Shown piece by piece: positions 8,486-16,633 of a DNA stretch of 64,000 nucleotides (position 1 is the first letter of the stretch; each line of letters begins with the position of its first letter). Both the position numbers and the translations under genes were made by a program. Source of the stretch: Lysinibacillus sp. OF-1 (GTDB lineage Bacteria > Bacillota > Bacilli > Bacillales_A > Planococcaceae); assembly GCF_028356935.1 (NCBI RefSeq), contig NZ_CP102798.1, positions 806,001 through 870,000 of the forward strand, read 5' to 3'. Under the pieces are notes generated by a model. The model saw only the letters and a list, made by a program, of their open reading frames with translations, made no database searches and had not been told where the DNA came from.

Positions 8486-8499
8486 TGAAAGTGCTTTCA
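8486..8499 (+). promoter_or_regulatory. cre-like palindrome next to the Fur box
   Basis: TGAAAGTGCTTTCA is a perfect dyad differing from the CcpA cre consensus TGWAANCGNTNWCA only by T for C at position 7. It is 6 bases past the Fur box in the leader. Confidence 0.35.
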
Positions 8500-8555
8500 T
8501 GAGGATATTTTTTCAATTATGATGTTTTACTATGACCAAGGGAGGCGTGCAATAC

Positions 8556-9167
8556 ATGAAGAAAATGCTCATGTTGATCATGCTTGTTAGTATTATTGTC
8601 GTTAACTTAGGGTTGACACAAGCATCTGCTCAACTGGCTGATGGCACACATTCGATAAAATATCAGGTCAATAAACCTGACAGTAACTCTGCATCCATTG
8701 CCAACGATTATTTTGTAAAACCAGCAAATGTAACAGTGAAAAATGGTACTGCTACAGTACAAATTACTTTAAAAAGCAGTGCGTGGATTACGAAATTTCA
8801 ACCACCTGGTGGAGCAACTGTTGTGAGTGAAGATAAAGCAGCAGATACTCGCACTGTACAATTCACAGTTAATGATTTATCAAAACCAGTAGTAACAGCT
8901 ATGAAAATTGATATTGATGATATTAATTATCACCATGAATACAGTGTATCGCTTGTATTTGATGCCGTATCGACTGCTAGCCCAGCTGCTACAACGCAAC
9001 AAGCAACACAAAATGAATCAAAGTCACCCCAAGCATCTACTACAGAAAGTCAAGTGCCGAACCCACAGACAGGTGACGCAACACCTTATCTATTAATTGT
9101 TGCTTTAGTGGGATCAGCATTTTTACTTTATAAAAAAAAATACCAAACAAAAACGGAGGGTCAATAA
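8556..9167 (+). CDS. isdC: IsdC-like NEAT-domain heme-binding cell-wall protein
   Basis: 203 residues: signal peptide (about 1-26), one NEAT domain (about 27-145), a Ser/Thr/Gln-rich linker, then NPQTG, a hydrophobic helix and KKK at the C terminus. NPQTG is a sortase-B-type sorting signal and srtB closes this locus. The heme pocket is canonical: SxxxxY-type helix (NSASIANDYF) and YHHEY, whose first Tyr ligates heme iron in IsdC. Role: wall-embedded carrier that hands heme to IsdE. The ATG at 8556 follows AAGGGAGG; an ATG at 8532 precedes the SD and is rejected. The Fur box lies upstream. Confidence 0.9.
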   Translation: MKKMLMLIMLVSIIVVNLGLTQASAQLADGTHSIKYQVNKPDSNSASIANDYFVKPANVTVKNGTATVQITLKSSAWITKFQPPGGATVVSEDKAADTRTVQFTVNDLSKPVVTAMKIDIDDINYHHEYSVSLVFDAVSTASPAATTQQATQNESKSPQASTTESQVPNPQTGDATPYLLIVALVGSAFLLYKKKYQTKTEGQ

Positions 9168-10592
9168 ATGACTAAAAAACGTCAATCTCGCGCAACTAAA
9201 ATAGTACTAGCTTCATTGCTAGCGGCATCTCTTTCAGTCCCATCTTTTGCATCGGCAGCAGAGGTAGTAACTACAAATACTGAAGTGAAGGCAGAAGCAA
9301 CAAAAGCTGACAAAACGGCAGCAGTTATCAATTTCCAAATCTTCAAACCTGGTACAACAGAAGCACAACCTGCTATTAGCTCTCATCTAGTACCACAGGG
9401 TTCAATCGTTGAAAAAGATGGAAAATTTGAAGCGAATTTAACGATTACAGCTAAATCAGCACCAATGATTGCAGGTCTACAAACAAAGCAAGGTGATAAA
9501 TTTGTAGATGCTACAGAAGTGAAAAATAGTGATGGCACAATTACATACAGTTTCCCTGTTGTTGTTGATGAAGTAAAATCAGCAAAAATCCATGTGGTTG
9601 TTCCTTCTGCAAATATGGACAAATGGTATGATTTTGATTTAAAAGCAGTGAAAGAAGTAAAAGAAGAAGTAAAAGTGGATGAAGTAGCTGTTACTGTTTA
9701 CAAAAATGGTACAACAGAAGAATCTATGATGAAACAATATATTGCACCGAAAGTAGGCGTTTCTGCTAAAGACGGTAAAAATATTGTGACAATGACATTC
9801 CCTCAAGGCCAATATGTACATGGTTTTACTGTAGAGGGGAAAGAAGCAACACTAGTGAAACAAGATGATGCTACAAATGCACGCACATACTCATTTGAAG
9901 TAGCAGATTTAAAGAAACTTGTGAATGCTCAATTACACATCGTTGTTAATGAACCAGCACAAGGTGTGAAGTATGACTCGAATCATACAGTACAATTTAG
10001 TTTTGCTGTCGAAGGTGCAGTAAAGCCAGTTATAAATCCATTTAAAGATATTAGTAAAGATGCGAATAAAGAAGCCATCCTATCACTTTACAGCTTAGGA
10101 ATTGTTAAAGGACAAGACAACTTTAATCCAAACAATAACATTACACGTTCTCAATTTGCCTTAATGGTGGCACGTGCATTGAACGTCTCTTCTACAAAAG
10201 ATGCAGGATTTAAAGATACAGGTAAGCTTAGTGCAGAAGCTGTTCAAGCTATAAATGCATTAGCGGAAGCTGGGATTGTTAAAAAAGCAACAAACTTTAA
10301 TCCAAATGACACATTAACTCGTCAACAAGCAGCTGTGATGATTTACCGCACAGTAACACATGTAGCAGGTAAAGAAATGAACTTTGGCGACCCAAGTCTT
10401 TCTTACTATGCTGATGGGGCAAAAGTGAAAGATGAAGAAGCGAAAAAGGCCTTTGCACTTCTATATGCAGGTAAAGTGATGACTGGTTCACCTACTGCAG
10501 ATGGTAAAACAGTTATTGATGCAAATAGCCCATTAAAACGTTCACATATGGCAAAAATTTTAAATGGTTCATTGCAATACATCAACAAATAA
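9168..10592 (+). CDS. S-layer-anchored protein with two NEAT domains and SLH repeats
   Basis: 474 residues. Signal peptide ending ASAA (about 30), NEAT1 (about 50-160), NEAT2 (about 172-285), then SLH motifs (about 290-474: FKDISKDANKEAILSLYSLG, LTRQQAAVMIYR, NSPLKRSHMAKIL) that bind wall polymer. Its plan resembles Bacillus anthracis BslK, which passes heme to IsdC. The ligand motif YxxxY is altered: NEAT1 reads MDKWY (Met for the ligating Tyr) and NEAT2 reads YDSNH (ligating Tyr kept, second Tyr to His). It begins at the base after the isdC stop with SD CGGAGGG. A hairpin follows it. Confidence 0.9.
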   Translation: MTKKRQSRATKIVLASLLAASLSVPSFASAAEVVTTNTEVKAEATKADKTAAVINFQIFKPGTTEAQPAISSHLVPQGSIVEKDGKFEANLTITAKSAPMIAGLQTKQGDKFVDATEVKNSDGTITYSFPVVVDEVKSAKIHVVVPSANMDKWYDFDLKAVKEVKEEVKVDEVAVTVYKNGTTEESMMKQYIAPKVGVSAKDGKNIVTMTFPQGQYVHGFTVEGKEATLVKQDDATNARTYSFEVADLKKLVNAQLHIVVNEPAQGVKYDSNHTVQFSFAVEGAVKPVINPFKDISKDANKEAILSLYSLGIVKGQDNFNPNNNITRSQFALMVARALNVSSTKDAGFKDTGKLSAEAVQAINALAEAGIVKKATNFNPNDTLTRQQAAVMIYRTVTHVAGKEMNFGDPSLSYYADGAKVKDEEAKKAFALLYAGKVMTGSPTADGKTVIDANSPLKRSHMAKILNGSLQYINK

Positions 10593-10599
10593 TGATCTT

Positions 10600-10649
10600 C
10601 ACAGCAACTTCCTTTCTCATATTGATGGGGAAGGAAGTTCCTGTGCTTT
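10600..10649 (+). terminator. Intra-operon hairpin, likely partial terminator
   Basis: CACAGCAACTTCCTT (10600-10614) pairs with AAGGAAGTTCCTGTG (10631-10645) with one C-C mismatch, then CTTTT. It sits between the SLH-NEAT gene and the next NEAT gene and would make the first two genes more abundant than the transporter genes. Confidence 0.65.
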
Positions 10650-10674
10650 TAAAGAAATGGGAGGCTATGATGCA

Positions 10675-11952
10675 ATGATTCTAAAAAAAAATAACCTTTG
10701 CATAGTGGCTGTTTGTACAATTTTATTAATCTTTTTTTCTCCATTCATTTTTCTAGAAGCAGAAGCAGAGGAATCTGTTATTGCAGATGGTAGTTATCAA
10801 GTTGAACTAAGTTTTTCTCCAATCGAAGGCTTTGAAGGAAGTATTTTCAAACAAGTAGCAACGCTCGCAGTTAAGGATGGGCAATATCAATTAACGATGA
10901 AACTTGAAGAACTCAATCCTATAAGAGATATACATATCGAGCAGCAAGGCAATGAGCTTTCTTTTACACTAGATAAAATAGAAAATTTAGTTCAGTTTGA
11001 TGTTTTAGCCTTACAACAACCAATTGTCCTAAAGGGCAATATAGAGCTTGCAACAGAAGAACAATATGCTTCGTTTTCCCAAGAGCTTCGCCTCAAAGTG
11101 CAGACACTGTCACCAAATATTCCACAAGGTGAAGGTAATGAAGAAGTGGCTGAGGGAATAAATTCAGAAGGAACAATGGGCCAGGAATGGTCATTGGATT
11201 ATGAGTTAATGGTAGATGGTAAACAAGAGCCCTCTATTATGAATAGCTATGTGAATCCAGTGGCAAAGGTGATCGAAAAAGATGGTAGATACTACGCACA
11301 AATGACGATTTTACAATCAGCTTGGATCACAGGATTAACGGTAGATTATAAAGGACAGCAAGTTGAACCTAAACTACTTTCACTTTTAGATAATGTACGA
11401 ATCGTGGAATTTGAGGTTGAAGATTTAACACAACCATTACGATTGTGGGTGAAGGTCGATATTCCTGATATTTCTTATCATCATCAATATTTTGTTCAAT
11501 TAGTATTTGATCCAGCACAGGTTGCAAAGATTTTAGATAAACCTTCAGAAGAAGTATCCTCCGAACCCAAAGACAGTGATAAAACAGCAGAAGTAGTAGG
11601 AAAAGAGCAAGTGCAAAAGCAAGTGCAAACGCCGTCGGAACAAAACAATGTGAAGAAGGAAGCGAACTCGGCTACATCGACAGTACCCACTACCCAATCG
11701 ATGCTTGTTGTACCACAGGAAGAAAAACTAGCATTTGATCGGACACTGGATGAATCAGTGGACGAAGCAGAGGAAAACAAAAAAGAAGAGGTTGCCATTG
11801 ATAAGGTAGTGAACCATTCTACGGCAAAGCAGCAGATTGAGCCGCTAAACATTGTAAAAATTATGTTGCTAATCGCTATTTGCCTTGTATCAGGTTGGTT
11901 ACTCATTCGCCGTATTAAAAAAGCCAAAAAAGATCGTACTGAGCAGAAATAA
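10675..11952 (+). CDS. Membrane-anchored protein with two NEAT domains
   Basis: 425 residues: N-terminal signal/hydrophobic segment (about 8-26), a divergent NEAT (about 33-150), a canonical NEAT (about 170-305; SIMNSYVNP and YHHQY), an acidic linker with low complexity, and a C-terminal transmembrane helix followed by RRIKKAKK. No LPxTG or NPxTG is present, so it is held by the membrane helix rather than by a sortase. The first domain keeps a YASFS segment where YxxxY is expected and may not bind heme. The ATG at 10675 follows GGGAGG at 10659-10664. It probably relays heme near IsdE. Confidence 0.82.
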   Translation: MILKKNNLCIVAVCTILLIFFSPFIFLEAEAEESVIADGSYQVELSFSPIEGFEGSIFKQVATLAVKDGQYQLTMKLEELNPIRDIHIEQQGNELSFTLDKIENLVQFDVLALQQPIVLKGNIELATEEQYASFSQELRLKVQTLSPNIPQGEGNEEVAEGINSEGTMGQEWSLDYELMVDGKQEPSIMNSYVNPVAKVIEKDGRYYAQMTILQSAWITGLTVDYKGQQVEPKLLSLLDNVRIVEFEVEDLTQPLRLWVKVDIPDISYHHQYFVQLVFDPAQVAKILDKPSEEVSSEPKDSDKTAEVVGKEQVQKQVQTPSEQNNVKKEANSATSTVPTTQSMLVVPQEEKLAFDRTLDESVDEAEENKKEEVAIDKVVNHSTAKQQIEPLNIVKIMLLIAICLVSGWLLIRRIKKAKKDRTEQK

Positions 11953-11967
11953 GTAGGAGATGACATA

Positions 11968-12876
11968 ATGAAAAAGGATTGGAAAATTGGGATACTGTTA
12001 ATGACATTACTATCACTGCTTCTTGCTGCTTGTAGTGGCAGTGACAAACCAGCAACAAAGGATAAAACAGTTGCAGTAAGTGAACAAGCAGCTGAAGAGA
12101 GTGAGCAACGAATCATTGCTGGAACAGTTGTAGTGGCAGATATTCTAGATAAGTTGGAGCTTGACGCAATCGCAGTACCAGAAACGGAAAAGCAATTAGC
12201 CAAACGTTTTGAGGATTTGCCGACCATTGGTAATGCAATGGAGCCTGATATGGAAATTGTGAAATCATTGAATCCGACAGAAGTATTATCGGTATCGACT
12301 TTAGAGTACGATTTACAGGATAAGTTTAAACAGTTGAATATTCCTGTAGACTTTTTAAATTTACAAAGTGTTGATGCGATGTTAACGGAAATCAAAACAC
12401 TTGGTGAACGCTATGATCGTGTAGCACAAGCTGAGGAATTAGTGCAGGATTTACAGAAAAATATGGAAGCTGTTCAAGGTGTTGCTGCGAATAAAGAGGG
12501 GCCTCGTGTCTTAATTTTACTTGGCATTCCAGGAAGCTATTTAGTCGCAACTGAAAACTCTTATGCAGGGGATCTTGTTAAACGAGCAGGAGGAATCAAT
12601 GTCATGGAAGGGCAAGATGCTGAGTATTTATCTTCAAATACGGAGCATTTACATAGCAGTAATCCTGATATTATTTTACGCTTATCACATGGTATGCCTG
12701 ATGAGGTTGTGAAAATGTTTGATGAGGAATTTAAAACAAATGATATTTGGAAACATTTCGATGCAGTGAAAAACGGTAAAGTGTATGATTTAGAGGAAGA
12801 ATTATTCGGGACGACAGCCTCCTTACAGGTACCTCAAGCTTTAGGACAACTGATGGAAATCTTCTATCGTAAATAG
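11968..12876 (+). CDS. isdE: Heme ABC transporter substrate-binding lipoprotein IsdE
   Basis: 302 residues. Lipobox LLAAC (Cys about 22). The helical-backbone type III binding fold is indicated by DILDKLELDAIAVP, TIGNAMEPDME and the C-terminal GNAME/HG pair: Met in NAMEPD and His in RLSHGMP correspond to the Met/His heme ligands of Staphylococcus IsdE. SD AGGAGATG precedes the ATG, 15 bases after the NEAT gene. It receives heme from wall NEAT proteins for the permease downstream. A hairpin with a T run lies between it and the permease gene. Confidence 0.9.
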   Translation: MKKDWKIGILLMTLLSLLLAACSGSDKPATKDKTVAVSEQAAEESEQRIIAGTVVVADILDKLELDAIAVPETEKQLAKRFEDLPTIGNAMEPDMEIVKSLNPTEVLSVSTLEYDLQDKFKQLNIPVDFLNLQSVDAMLTEIKTLGERYDRVAQAEELVQDLQKNMEAVQGVAANKEGPRVLILLGIPGSYLVATENSYAGDLVKRAGGINVMEGQDAEYLSSNTEHLHSSNPDIILRLSHGMPDEVVKMFDEEFKTNDIWKHFDAVKNGKVYDLEEELFGTTASLQVPQALGQLMEIFYRK

Positions 12877-12889
12877 TAACTAGAATTGT

Positions 12890-12930
12890 CGCTCGTATGA
12901 TGTATTACTACTCGTCATAGAGCGTTTTTC
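12890..12930 (+). terminator. Hairpin plus T run between isdE and isdF
   Basis: CGCTCGTATGATG-like left arm pairs with CGTCATAGAGCG (12913-12924) with a bulge, followed by TTTTTC. It is probably a partial terminator that lowers permease expression relative to IsdE. Confidence 0.55.
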
Positions 12931-12971
12931 TTATCCTGAGAGAATATAAACATAAAAAAAGGAAATCCAAT

Positions 12972-13937
12972 ATGACAAAAAGAATCGTCAGTTTTTTAAT
13001 TGTAACTGTTTTATTACTAGTGACAATCGTTTATTCAGCTACAACAGGTAGTATAAAAATGGGCTTTTTCGAGTTTATAGGGGCATTATTTGAGGAAGGG
13101 AATAGCCAAATGGAGGCTATACGAGATTTAAGGTTTCCACGTATCATTGTGGCATTATTTGCAGGTGCAGCACTTTCAGTCTCTGGGGTGCTTTTACAAT
13201 CCGTGATGCGTAATCCTTTGGCTGATGCTGGTGTCATTGGGATATCTTCTGGTGCAGCATTTGTACAGCTCTCTATCATTGCCTTTTTCCCCGCATTATT
13301 TTTTATGACACCTGTCTTAGCATTTATGGGTGGTGCATTGGCTTGTTCACTCGTATTTGCACTTTCATGGAAATCCGGCTTGAGTCCACTTAAATTGATC
13401 TTAGTCGGGATTGCCATTAACGCCATGTTTACAGGATTAACAGAGGCACTTATTAGCTTAGGTGGTTCCTTGAATACGTCAGCTTCCAGTGTGATCGGTT
13501 CTAATTTAACGATGCGTACATGGAAAGATGTCTCTACGATTGTGACCTATGGGACAATCGGATTAATTGGCGCATTTGCATTATATAGTTGGTGTAATTT
13601 GCTTGTTTTACAAGATAAAACAGTCAAAAGTTTAGGGTTTCAAGTAGCACGGGCACGCTTACTGATTGCCGCTGTCGCTGTTCTATTAGCGGCTGTTTCA
13701 GTTGTTGTGGCTGGAGTTATTTCGTTTGTGGGGCTATTAGTACCTCATATTGCACGCAGATTGGTTGGGCATGACCATCTTGTGCTTATTCCTTTTACAG
13801 CACTTGCTGGTGCCTTATTAATTTTAGTAGCAGACACGATTGGCCGGACAATTATTGCACCTATTGAAATTCCAGCCTCTACCATTATGGCAATCATAGG
13901 TGGTCCATTCTTAATATTCTTATTACGAAAAGAGTGA
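12972..13937 (+). CDS. isdF: Heme ABC transporter permease IsdF (FecCD family)
   Basis: 321 residues with the multiple helices of FecCD/BtuC permeases. Conserved stretches: LRFPRIIVALFAGAALSVSG, MRNPLADAGVIGISSGA and the late cytoplasmic loop GLLVPHIARRLVGHDH that contacts the ATPase. SD AAAAGGAAAT precedes the ATG. The ATPase starts six bases after its stop, so the two are cotranscribed. Role: passes heme across the membrane from IsdE. Confidence 0.9.
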   Translation: MTKRIVSFLIVTVLLLVTIVYSATTGSIKMGFFEFIGALFEEGNSQMEAIRDLRFPRIIVALFAGAALSVSGVLLQSVMRNPLADAGVIGISSGAAFVQLSIIAFFPALFFMTPVLAFMGGALACSLVFALSWKSGLSPLKLILVGIAINAMFTGLTEALISLGGSLNTSASSVIGSNLTMRTWKDVSTIVTYGTIGLIGAFALYSWCNLLVLQDKTVKSLGFQVARARLLIAAVAVLLAAVSVVVAGVISFVGLLVPHIARRLVGHDHLVLIPFTALAGALLILVADTIGRTIIAPIEIPASTIMAIIGGPFLIFLLRKE

Positions 13938-13943
13938 CGAAAT

Positions 13944-14714
13944 ATGGATATACAAGACATCATTGTATCGCATGATAATACACGTAACCATTTAAATGGT
14001 GTTTCAACAACGATTGTCCAAGGGAAAATTACGACAATCATTGGCCCAAATGGCTGTGGGAAATCTACATTATTAAGTGTTATCTCTCGCCTTCATTCAC
14101 CTAAATCAGGGACTGTCTCGTTAGAAAATAAAGATTTACTGCACTATAAGCCGAAAGAATTTGCTAAAAAACTGGCCATTGTGTATCAACAAAATGACAT
14201 ACCGAGAGATTTAACGATTGAAAAACTAGTTGGGTTTGGTCGTTTGCCACACCAAACAATGCTAAAAAAGAATCACGATGAGGACTCAAAAGCCATTGAA
14301 TGGGCACTTGTCTGTACAAATTTACAGCATAAAGGTACAACAAGTTTAGAGGCGTTATCAGGTGGAGAGCGGCAGCGAGTGTGGATTGCTATGGCATTAG
14401 CACAACAGTCAGAAATATTATGTTTAGATGAGCCTACAACCTATTTGGATATATACTATCAAATAGAATTGCTAGAACTTGTGAAAACATTAAACGAGCA
14501 GCATGGTTTAACGATTATCATGGTACTACATGATATTAATCAAGCCATTCGCTATAGCGACCATATTATTTTGATGAAGGAAGGTCAAATTTTTGCAGAG
14601 GGTGTGCCACGTGATGTGATTACGAAAGATATGATTAAAGAAGTGTATGGAGTGGATGCAATCTTTAATGAAGATAAACAGCTTGGCTATTATATGATGC
14701 CAATGGGAATATAA
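13944..14714 (+). CDS. Heme/iron ABC transporter ATPase (FecE family)
   Basis: 256 residues. Walker A GPNGCGKST, signature ALSGGERQRVWIAMA, Walker B EILCLDEPTTYLD and switch His VLHDINQA are intact. It is the usual length for FepC/FhuC ATPases. It lies between isdF and srtB and powers the heme permease. Staphylococcus isd operons lack a convincing dedicated ATPase of this type, while Bacillus and Listeria loci carry one. The SD is weak (GAGTGACGAAAT). Confidence 0.88.
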   Translation: MDIQDIIVSHDNTRNHLNGVSTTIVQGKITTIIGPNGCGKSTLLSVISRLHSPKSGTVSLENKDLLHYKPKEFAKKLAIVYQQNDIPRDLTIEKLVGFGRLPHQTMLKKNHDEDSKAIEWALVCTNLQHKGTTSLEALSGGERQRVWIAMALAQQSEILCLDEPTTYLDIYYQIELLELVKTLNEQHGLTIIMVLHDINQAIRYSDHIILMKEGQIFAEGVPRDVITKDMIKEVYGVDAIFNEDKQLGYYMMPMGI

Positions 14715-14726
14715 GAAGGTAATCCG

Positions 14727-15509
14727 ATGAAGAAGAAAGTATCCAAGTTGCTAACACTGCTATATTTAGGCATATTTTTATTTTCTGTTTTTTCACTTGC
14801 AAAGTATCTATATACGTACTACGAAACGTCAAAATCATTAAAAGAAGTACAGGATATTTATCAGGCCACATTAGCAGCTAATGAAGAACAACCAGCAGAA
14901 CAAATCGAGGAGACAGAAACAACAAATGATGTATCAGCATTCACTATACGACCACAGTTCCTTGATTTATTGGCGATTAATCCTCAAATTATTGGGTGGA
15001 TTTCAGTAGACGGAACAAAGCTGAATAATCCAATTTTACAAGCTGACAATAATGACTATTATTTAAATCATAACTTTAAAAATAAGGAGAGTCGTGCAGG
15101 CAGTGTTTTTATGGATTATCGAAATCAAATACTAGACATGAACAAAAATACGATTTTATATGGTCATGCCATGAAGAACGAGACGATGTTCGGTAGTTTA
15201 AAAAATTACTTAAAGCAAGACTATGCAGATGAGCATCCCATCCTATATCTTGATACCTTATATGAGGGCTATGATATTGAGGTTTTTGCTGCATATGAGA
15301 CGACGATTGATTTCTATTATATTGAGACCGACTTTGCCAACAATGAAGCTTACCAAAACTTTATAGAGGAGATACAACAGCGATCTTCTATTCAGATGAA
15401 TGTCGATCTAAGTCCAGACGATAAAATTTTGACGTTATCTACTTGTAAGGATGCGGTTTTAAGTGACGACCATCGCTTTGTCGTGCAAGGCAAGTTAGTC
15501 AAGCGTTGA
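14727..15509 (+). CDS. srtB: Class B sortase
   Basis: 260 residues: N-terminal membrane anchor (about 8-30), a linker, then the sortase barrel. Catalytic residues are visible: His147 (LYGHAM), Cys240 (STCKDA) and Arg250 (DHRFVVQG). The sequence SVDGTKLNNPILQ and NHNFKNKESRAGSVFMD are class B features. It should attach the NPQTG-bearing IsdC-like protein to peptidoglycan; that is the only visible substrate. It is the last gene of the locus, followed by a terminator. Confidence 0.92.
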   Translation: MKKKVSKLLTLLYLGIFLFSVFSLAKYLYTYYETSKSLKEVQDIYQATLAANEEQPAEQIEETETTNDVSAFTIRPQFLDLLAINPQIIGWISVDGTKLNNPILQADNNDYYLNHNFKNKESRAGSVFMDYRNQILDMNKNTILYGHAMKNETMFGSLKNYLKQDYADEHPILYLDTLYEGYDIEVFAAYETTIDFYYIETDFANNEAYQNFIEEIQQRSSIQMNVDLSPDDKILTLSTCKDAVLSDDHRFVVQGKLVKR

Positions 15510-15546
15510 GGGGAAGAAATGTAAAGGGTGAACCTTTAAGCTTGTT

Positions 15547-15602
15547 GGCAAGAATAGCTCCAACCTTGATTTTTCACAGCGAGTTGGAGCTTGCCTTCAT
15601 CT
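15547..15602 (+). terminator. Terminator of the heme locus
   Basis: GCTCCAAC (15557-15564) pairs with GTTGGAGC (15583-15590), extended by GGCAA/TTGCC around a small bulge. The T-rich tail is weak (TTGCCTTCATCT). Confidence 0.5.
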
Positions 15603-15673
15603 CATTGTCACCTCTTCATATTTAAACCTTCATAAAAGCTTATATCAGTAGACAGAATGATCTCTACTGTCTG

Positions 15674-15712
15674 AAAGGATGTACCGATAATTTGGATATC
15701 CTTTTTTATTTT
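15674..15712 (+). terminator. Hairpin plus T run in the srtB-yceI gap
   Basis: AAAGGAT (15674-15680) pairs with ATCCTTT (15698-15704), followed by TTTATTTTT. It is preceded by a second small dyad, CAGTAG/CTACTG. No gene is visible between 15510 and 15920. Confidence 0.45.
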
Positions 15713-15721
15713 TAAAATTAC

Positions 15722-15750
15722 TTGACGTAACTTGATTATTAATATATAGT
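15722..15750 (+). promoter_or_regulatory. Promoter of yceI
   Basis: TTGACG (15722-15727), a 17-base spacer and TATAGT (15745-15750). A GTAACTT/AAGTTAC pair flanks the -10 region. Confidence 0.65.
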
Positions 15751-15753
15751 AAG

Positions 15754-15766
15754 TTACAGAAAGTAA
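15754..15766. promoter_or_regulatory. TTAC-N5-GTAA dyad (candidate HxlR-type operator) at yceI
   Basis: TTACAGAAAGTAA begins exactly three bases after the -10 hexamer. The same dyad with the same three-base offset and 17-base promoter spacer occurs at doxX (45240-45252), which is divergent from an HxlR-type regulator gene. Confidence 0.5.
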
Positions 15767-15875
15767 TTGATCGCTTTTCGTAATCATAATGTTTAACCAA
15801 TCGAGTAACTACAAATGTTTATCCAATTCTGTTTTGGGTAACATAAATACTGTAGTTGCTTCATATTTTAAAATA

Positions 15876-15893
15876 TATCTCGAAATCGAGATA
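15876..15893. promoter_or_regulatory. MhqR-like palindrome upstream of yceI
   Basis: TATCTCGAAATCGAGATA has perfect 8-base arms and matches, as I recall it, the MhqR operator of Bacillus subtilis quinone-stress genes (TATCTCGAATTCGAGATA type). It lies 28 bases before the yceI ATG. An MhqR-like regulator is encoded at 40843. Confidence 0.6.
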
Positions 15894-15920
15894 AAATCAA
15901 CTTATTTGGAGGAATTTATA

Positions 15921-16448
15921 ATGGCAAAATGGAACATTGATTTAGGACACTCAGCAGTAAACTTTCAAGTAAAACACATGATGGTATCAAAAGTTAAAGG
16001 CGTATTTGATAGCTATTCAGCTGATATTGAAGCGACAGACCTTGCAGACTTAACAACTGCTAACATTAACTTTACAATTGATCCAGCGAGTATTAATACA
16101 CGTAGTGAAGATCGTGATAATCATTTAAAAGCAGAAGATTTCTTTGATGCTGAAAAATATCCAACAATTACATTTAAATCGACAAACATTGCTAAAAAAG
16201 CAGGAGATGAATATGCAGTAACTGGTGATTTAACAATTAAAGGCGTGACAAAGTCCGTAACGTTTGATACAGAATTCAATGGAAAAGGTACAAATCCATG
16301 GGGACAAGAAGTATATGGTTTTGAAGCTGAAACAACAATCAATCGTGAAGACTTTGGCCTAACTTGGAACGCAGCGTTAGAAACGGGTGGGGTTCTTGTT
16401 GGAAAAGATATTAAAGTAACTGTTGAATTAGAAATAAACCCAGCTTAA
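15921..16448 (+). CDS. YceI-family protein
   Basis: 175 residues, no signal peptide. The lipocalin-like YceI fold is shown by WNIDLGHSAVNFQVKHMMVSKVKG at the N terminus, LKAEDFFDAEKYPTITF in the middle and GEFNGKGTNPWG-like and REDFGLTWN segments late. YceI proteins bind isoprenoid-type ligands such as polyprenyl quinones; the precise role in Firmicutes is unknown. The ATG at 15921 follows TTTGGAGGAATTTATA. A long upstream extension of the frame from 15789 crosses the operator region and is rejected. Two candidate operators suggest redox or quinone-responsive control. Confidence 0.9.
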   Translation: MAKWNIDLGHSAVNFQVKHMMVSKVKGVFDSYSADIEATDLADLTTANINFTIDPASINTRSEDRDNHLKAEDFFDAEKYPTITFKSTNIAKKAGDEYAVTGDLTIKGVTKSVTFDTEFNGKGTNPWGQEVYGFEAETTINREDFGLTWNAALETGGVLVGKDIKVTVELEINPA

Positions 16449-16461
16449 AAATAGATGATAG

Positions 16462-16498
16462 AGCATGCTTGAAGTAATTTTCAAGCATGCTTTTTATA
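16462..16498 (+). terminator. yceI terminator
   Basis: AGCATGCTTGAA pairs with TTCAAGCATGCT, followed by TTTTATAT. Confidence 0.88.
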
Positions 16499-16633
16499 TA
16501 GAAAAATATAGACGTTTTTTAGTTAATCATTCTAGTAATGCTATTCTGTTAGAAATTACCATCAAATAAGTTTCTTGCATATTTTTAGTAATTACTGCAT
16601 ATAAATCATCATATTGTTTTTGGGGGCGATAGG

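Noticed and set aside
11496-12395. A 299-codon open frame on the minus strand
   Set aside because: It lies antisense over the membrane NEAT gene and isdE, which have clear domain matches, SDs and operon context. Its translation is Ser-rich low-complexity typical of a shadow frame.
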